Assembly (NCBI RefSeq): GCF_900112255.1
Contig: NZ_FOLE01000013.1
Location: forward strand, 1 to 64,000
Source: Flexibacter flexilis DSM 6793
GTDB lineage: Bacteria; Bacteroidota; Bacteroidia; Cytophagales; Flexibacteraceae
Direction: 5' to 3'
Length of the DNA stretch: 64,000 bases
In this document: positions 63,897 to 64,000 of the stretch, piece by piece
Layout: each line of letters starts with the position of its first letter
Numbering within the stretch: position 1 is the first letter of the stretch
The notes under the pieces: model-generated
Databases searched by the model: none
Told to the model about the DNA's origin: nothing
The model's input: only the letters and a program-made list of their open reading frames with translations
Translations under genes and position numbers: made by a program

Positions 63897-64000
63897 CACA
63901 ATATAGCCAATAAGGGTTTCAGTGGTATGCGAAGGTTTGTAGCCCCCTTCAATTTTTCGTGTACCATGATAGGAAATCGCCCGCAATCCCTTACTGGCCA

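Noticed and set aside
1-64000. CRISPR array, tRNA or rRNA genes
   Set aside because: No regularly spaced repeat-spacer pattern and no cloverleaf or rRNA signature seen on either strand.

Overview
The window is a mosaic of mobile and defence modules. Its most striking property is that it uses two readings of the codon TGA. At 24.3-29.7 kb and 39.8-47.6 kb the genes only make sense if TGA is read as glycine (translation table 25, known from Absconditabacteria/SR1 and Gracilibacteria). TGA falls on invariant glycines such as the ABC signature LSGGM, the D-loop DEPFGSLD and the methylase motif FFGGGAV, and these genes end only in TAA or TAG. Elsewhere (phage genes at 0-6.7 kb, the phosphorothioation operon at 7.4-20.6 kb, parts of 30-38 kb) TGA lies at ATGA- or TTGA-type gene junctions, as expected for ordinary stop codons. 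Many of these standard-code modules look like Bacteroidota genes. The simplest explanations are a code-25 host that imported standard-code defence islands, recent transfer in the other direction, or a chimeric assembly; sequence alone cannot decide.

Layout. 0-6.7 kb: part of a tailed-phage structural and lysis cluster (portal-like protein, DUF6712-like protein, holin-like and CHAP endolysin genes, spanin-like protein, gp10-like tail protein), closed by a terminator. 7.4-20.6 kb: an Ssp-type single-strand phosphorothioation defence operon (sspB-sspC-sspD, a GIY-YIG protein, a DndB-like DGQHR protein, the cysteine desulfurase sspA) followed by a restriction half (PLD-helicase, small protein, SMC-like ATPase, small protein) resembling SspFGH. 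20.9-24.2 kb: membrane and coiled-coil proteins of unknown role, an excisionase-like HTH protein, and an unknown 368-aa protein. 24.3-29.7 kb (TGA=Gly): DNA adenine methylase, large serine recombinase and an NMT1/SsuA-type ABC transporter.

30.4-38.1 kb: a second, standard-looking NMT1-type ABC transporter in one operon with a zincin-like protein, a 203-aa protein and a 1124-aa GHKL-ATPase protein translationally coupled to the transporter. 38.1-39.7 kb: decayed IS200/IS605 and gene fragments. 39.8-49.2 kb (TGA=Gly in several genes): a plasmid/ICE-like module with a HerA/TraD-like coupling ATPase, replication-relaxation protein, ArdC-like antirestriction protein, an XRE repressor with two operators, and secreted proteins.

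49.6-63.1 kb: an apparent integrative element bounded by 22-bp direct repeats. It carries RNase H, a PLD-SNF2 helicase, a DUF1016 nuclease and an Eco57I-like methyltransferase whose specificity half can be swapped with an inverted silent cassette by an adjacent serine invertase. The silent cassette is now split by an IS5-family insertion. A tyrosine recombinase gene lies at the right end. The window ends with a cyclase-like single gene flanked by inverted repeats.
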